DNA of 64,000 nt from Corynebacterium felinum (GTDB taxonomy: Bacteria; Actinomycetota; Actinomycetes; Mycobacteriales; Mycobacteriaceae), in the NCBI RefSeq assembly GCF_030408755.1, contig NZ_CP047209.1:3038001-3102000 (forward strand), read 5' to 3'. This document shows positions 61,608 to 64,000 of this stretch, piece after piece. Below the pieces are notes generated by a model, which had not been told where the DNA came from, made no database searches, and worked only from the letters and a program-made list of their open reading frames with translations. Each line of letters starts with the position of its first letter. Position 1 is the stretch's first letter. A program made the position numbers and the translations under genes.

Positions 61608-63875
61608 ATGGACACCACGACTCAGGCCTTTGACGAGGCCGATTTTGGGGTAACAGGCATGACGTGCACCTCCTGCTCTAGCCGGGTGCAGCGCAAACTC
61701 AATAAATTGGAGGGGGTTGAGGCAACCGTCAACTTCGCCACAGAAACCGCCTTTGTACGTTTCGACCCTCAGCTCATCGATCGTGCTCGGCTCATCCACG
61801 TCATTCAGGATGCCGGCTACGATGCCTTCGAGCTCAGCCCCGAACTCCCCGACACTGTCGATGCGACCCCCGATACCGTGAGTGAGCAGGATCAAGCCCG
61901 CGATGCGCACGCAGACAGCATCAAGAAGCGGCTGATCATTTCCGCACTGCTCGCCACGCCGGTGTTCCTGTTGTCAATGTTCCACCAACTGCAATTCGAT
62001 AATTGGCAGTGGCTGTGCTTCGCACTGAGCGCTCCTGTGTTTTTCTACGGGGGCGCGCCATTTCACACTGCGGCGCTAAAAAACCTTCGCCACGGCAGCT
62101 TCACCATGGACACCTTGGTGTCGTTGGGCACCTCCGCGGCATTTTTCTGGAGCGTCTGGGCACTATTTTTCGGCACTGCTGGCGACAATCACATGCGGAT
62201 GCACATGAGCTTCTCCGCGCACGCCCACGCCGGCACCGATCAAATCTATCTCGAATCCACCGCCATGGTGTTGGTGTTTTTACTGCTGGGACGGTGGTTT
62301 GAAACACGCGCAAAAGGGCGTAGTTCCCAGGCGCTGCGGGCGCTGCTAGACTCCGGCGCGAAGCAGGCGCGGGTGCTTGTCGACGGCGTCGAAAAGCTCA
62401 CCCCGATCGACCAGGTGCACGTGGGCGATGTTTTCGTCGTGCGCCCGGGGGAGAAAATTAGCACCGACGGAGTCGTAATCGCAGGTGCATCCGGCGTGGA
62501 TCAATCGATGCTCACCGGTGAATCGGTGCCAGTGGAGGTCACTGAGGGCAGCACGGTGTTTGGGGCGACGATGAACACGTCAGGGTTGCTGAAGGTGCGT
62601 GCCACCAAAGTGGGGGCCGATACCGCTTTGGCGCAGATGGCGAAGCTGGTACTGGAAGCGCAATCGAAGAAAGCACCTGTGCAGAAACTTGCCGATACCA
62701 TCTCCCAGTTCTTTGTGCCCGCCGTCGTTTTCATTGCACTAGCCACCCTGCTCACCCACCTGTATGTGTTCGCTTCCCCGACCGCGGATGCCTTTACCGC
62801 AGCTGTTGCCGTGCTGATCATCGCATGCCCATGTGCGTTGGGACTTGCAACCCCCACTGCGCTGCTGGTGGGCTCTGGGCGCGGTGCCCAGCTAGGTTTG
62901 CTCATTAAGGGACCTGAGGTGCTGGAAAACACAAAGCGTGTCACCCACATTGTGTTGGATAAGACCGGAACCATCACCACCGGAACCATGAGTGTTATCG
63001 ATGTTGTCCCAGCCACCAATTCGCCGCTGAGCGCCAATGAGCTTCTCGGGCTCGCTGCTGCGGTGGAGCACGGCTCGGAACACCCTATCGCACAGGCGAT
63101 CGTTGCTCATGCGCGCAGCCAGAACGTGCTACAAGAAGCAACTGATTTCTCCACCACCCCAGGTGTTGGGATCAGCGCCACGGTTCAGGGCAGGCGGGTT
63201 ATGGTGGGCAAACCCACCCAGCCAGACACCATGAAAGACGCCGTTAACGCTGCGGAAGCTGCTGGACACACCTGCGTGCTCGTGCGCCTAGACGGTGCAG
63301 TAGCGGGCATGATTGTGCTTGCGGACCAGCCAAAAGAATCCGCGAAAAAGGCTATCGCCGCGCTGAAAGATCTCGGGCTTCGCCCGCTTCTTCTCACAGG
63401 CGATAACGCTGGTGCCGCGCATGCCGTTGCCCGCGCGGTCGGTATTGCGGAATCGGATGTCACAGCCCACGTATTGCCTGCTGAGAAGGTTGCTGCGGTG
63501 AACAAGCTGCAGCAGCAGGGCACGATTGTGGCGATGGTCGGTGATGGCATTAATGACGCCGCGGCACTCGCTCAGGCGGATTTGGGGCTGGCGATGGGCG
63601 CGGGCACGGATGTGGCGATCGAAGCCAGCGATATTACGTTGATGCACTCGGAGCCTTTGGGCATTGTGGATGCTATCCGTCTCTCGCGGGCTACATTGCG
63701 CACCATTCAAGTGAATCTGTTTTGGGCTTTTGCCTACAACGTTGTGCTTATTCCTGTTGCTGCCATGGGCTTGCTCAATCCCATGTTGGCTGGTGCTGCC
63801 ATGGCTTTGTCTTCGGTGTTTGTGGTGAGCAATTCATTGCGGTTGAGATCCTTTAAGCCCACCGTTGTTGCCTAA
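61608..63875 (+). CDS. copA: Copper-exporting P1B-type ATPase (CopA-like)
   Basis: The 755-aa protein starts at ATG 61608 behind GAAAGGACT; the GTG at 61593 overlaps that binding site. An N-terminal HMA domain ([18 protein letters not shown]) is followed by eight membrane helices, with TGES in [12 protein letters not shown], the ion-path motif [13 protein letters not shown], the phosphorylation site [10 protein letters not shown] and the hinge [15 protein letters not shown]. It exports Cu(I). A His/Met-rich loop ([15 protein letters not shown]) around residues 199-213 faces outside and may bind copper. There is no CsoR regulator next to it. Confidence 0.95.
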   Translation: MDTTTQAFDEADFGVTGMTCTSCSSRVQRKLNKLEGVEATVNFATETAFVRFDPQLIDRARLIHVIQDAGYDAFELSPELPDTVDATPDTVSEQDQARDAHADSIKKRLIISALLATPVFLLSMFHQLQFDNWQWLCFALSAPVFFYGGAPFHTAALKNLRHGSFTMDTLVSLGTSAAFFWSVWALFFGTAGDNHMRMHMSFSAHAHAGTDQIYLESTAMVLVFLLLGRWFETRAKGRSSQALRALLDSGAKQARVLVDGVEKLTPIDQVHVGDVFVVRPGEKISTDGVVIAGASGVDQSMLTGESVPVEVTEGSTVFGATMNTSGLLKVRATKVGADTALAQMAKLVLEAQSKKAPVQKLADTISQFFVPAVVFIALATLLTHLYVFASPTADAFTAAVAVLIIACPCALGLATPTALLVGSGRGAQLGLLIKGPEVLENTKRVTHIVLDKTGTITTGTMSVIDVVPATNSPLSANELLGLAAAVEHGSEHPIAQAIVAHARSQNVLQEATDFSTTPGVGISATVQGRRVMVGKPTQPDTMKDAVNAAEAAGHTCVLVRLDGAVAGMIVLADQPKESAKKAIAALKDLGLRPLLLTGDNAGAAHAVARAVGIAESDVTAHVLPAEKVAAVNKLQQQGTIVAMVGDGINDAAALAQADLGLAMGAGTDVAIEASDITLMHSEPLGIVDAIRLSRATLRTIQVNLFWAFAYNVVLIPVAAMGLLNPMLAGAAMALSSVFVVSNSLRLRSFKPTVVA

Positions 63876-64000
63876 TCGGCAGGGGGGATCCCCCCCCTTG
63901 TCCTGAATATCTATGTGCCTATGAATGCGTCGAGATTGATTCATATTTAATAGTTAGAGTTTCAGCACAGTGGGCAAAATCTGACCTGCGGTTTTGCAGG
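63876..64000. other. Region downstream of copA to window end
   Basis: About 125 nt. A G/C run (GGGGGGATCCCCCCCC, about 63884-63899) forms a palindrome soon after the copA stop and may act in termination. No gene is visible. Confidence 0.5.

Overview
The window looks like a chromosomal segment of a Corynebacterium, plausibly of the C. diphtheriae/C. ulcerans type, although the species cannot be fixed from sequence alone. The signs are a GlxR-type CRP regulator, WhiB and Lsr2 proteins, a class E sortase, a MarP-type periplasmic protease, a HrrSA/ChrSA-like two-component system, a tiny PorH/PorA-like peptide, moderate GC and actinobacterial rRNA operons.

Layout. From 1 to about 22 kb the order follows the mycobacterial Rv3659c-Rv3683 block. 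It runs TadA/CpaF ATPase (partial), CpaE/SsaA-like ATPase, HAD phosphatase, holin-like membrane protein, EphE-like hydrolase, MarP, CoA-type Nudix hydrolase, TlpA-like thioredoxin, Nth, a small membrane protein, GlxR, an MBL hydrolase, RidA, a DUF4177-like peptide, WhiB, a PonA2-like PBP, YqeY and a metallophosphoesterase, then tRNA-Pro(CGG). The block is interrupted by an ABC transporter operon (3.5-5.9 kb) and an IS1380-family element (5.9-7.8 kb) with a frameshifted transposase. The IS lies only about 33 bp upstream of the ABC operon start.

From 22 to 41 kb come a HAD phosphatase, a membrane/cupredoxin fusion, an MFS transporter, superoxide dismutase, MsrA, a RecB-like nuclease, Lsr2, a two-component system, a lipoprotein, a class E sortase with a coupled 50-aa membrane protein, a YidC paralogue, a TetR regulator, a GlsB-type stress protein, a double-domain universal stress protein, a small amphipathic PorH-like peptide and an RluA-type pseudouridine synthase.

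From 41 to 55 kb two nearly identical rRNA operons lie in tandem on the minus strand (16S-23S-5S each). A gene for a small secreted protein sits between them. A complete group IIC intron with its own reverse transcriptase (41290-43222) lies between the 5S gene of the first operon and that operon's terminator. The second operon keeps the uninterrupted target site, so both intron ends can be read to the base. The two 16S copies differ by a 5-nt indel.

From 55 to 64 kb come a GntR(YtrA-like)/ABC operon with an obvious palindromic operator, a NYN-domain protein, a PspA/IM30 homologue, thioredoxin, and a copper chaperone plus copper P-type ATPase. The most unusual findings are the intron that uncouples an rRNA operon from its terminator, the 16S heterogeneity, twin hairpins with identical G8 loops before the HAD gene, and several small unannotated-type genes.
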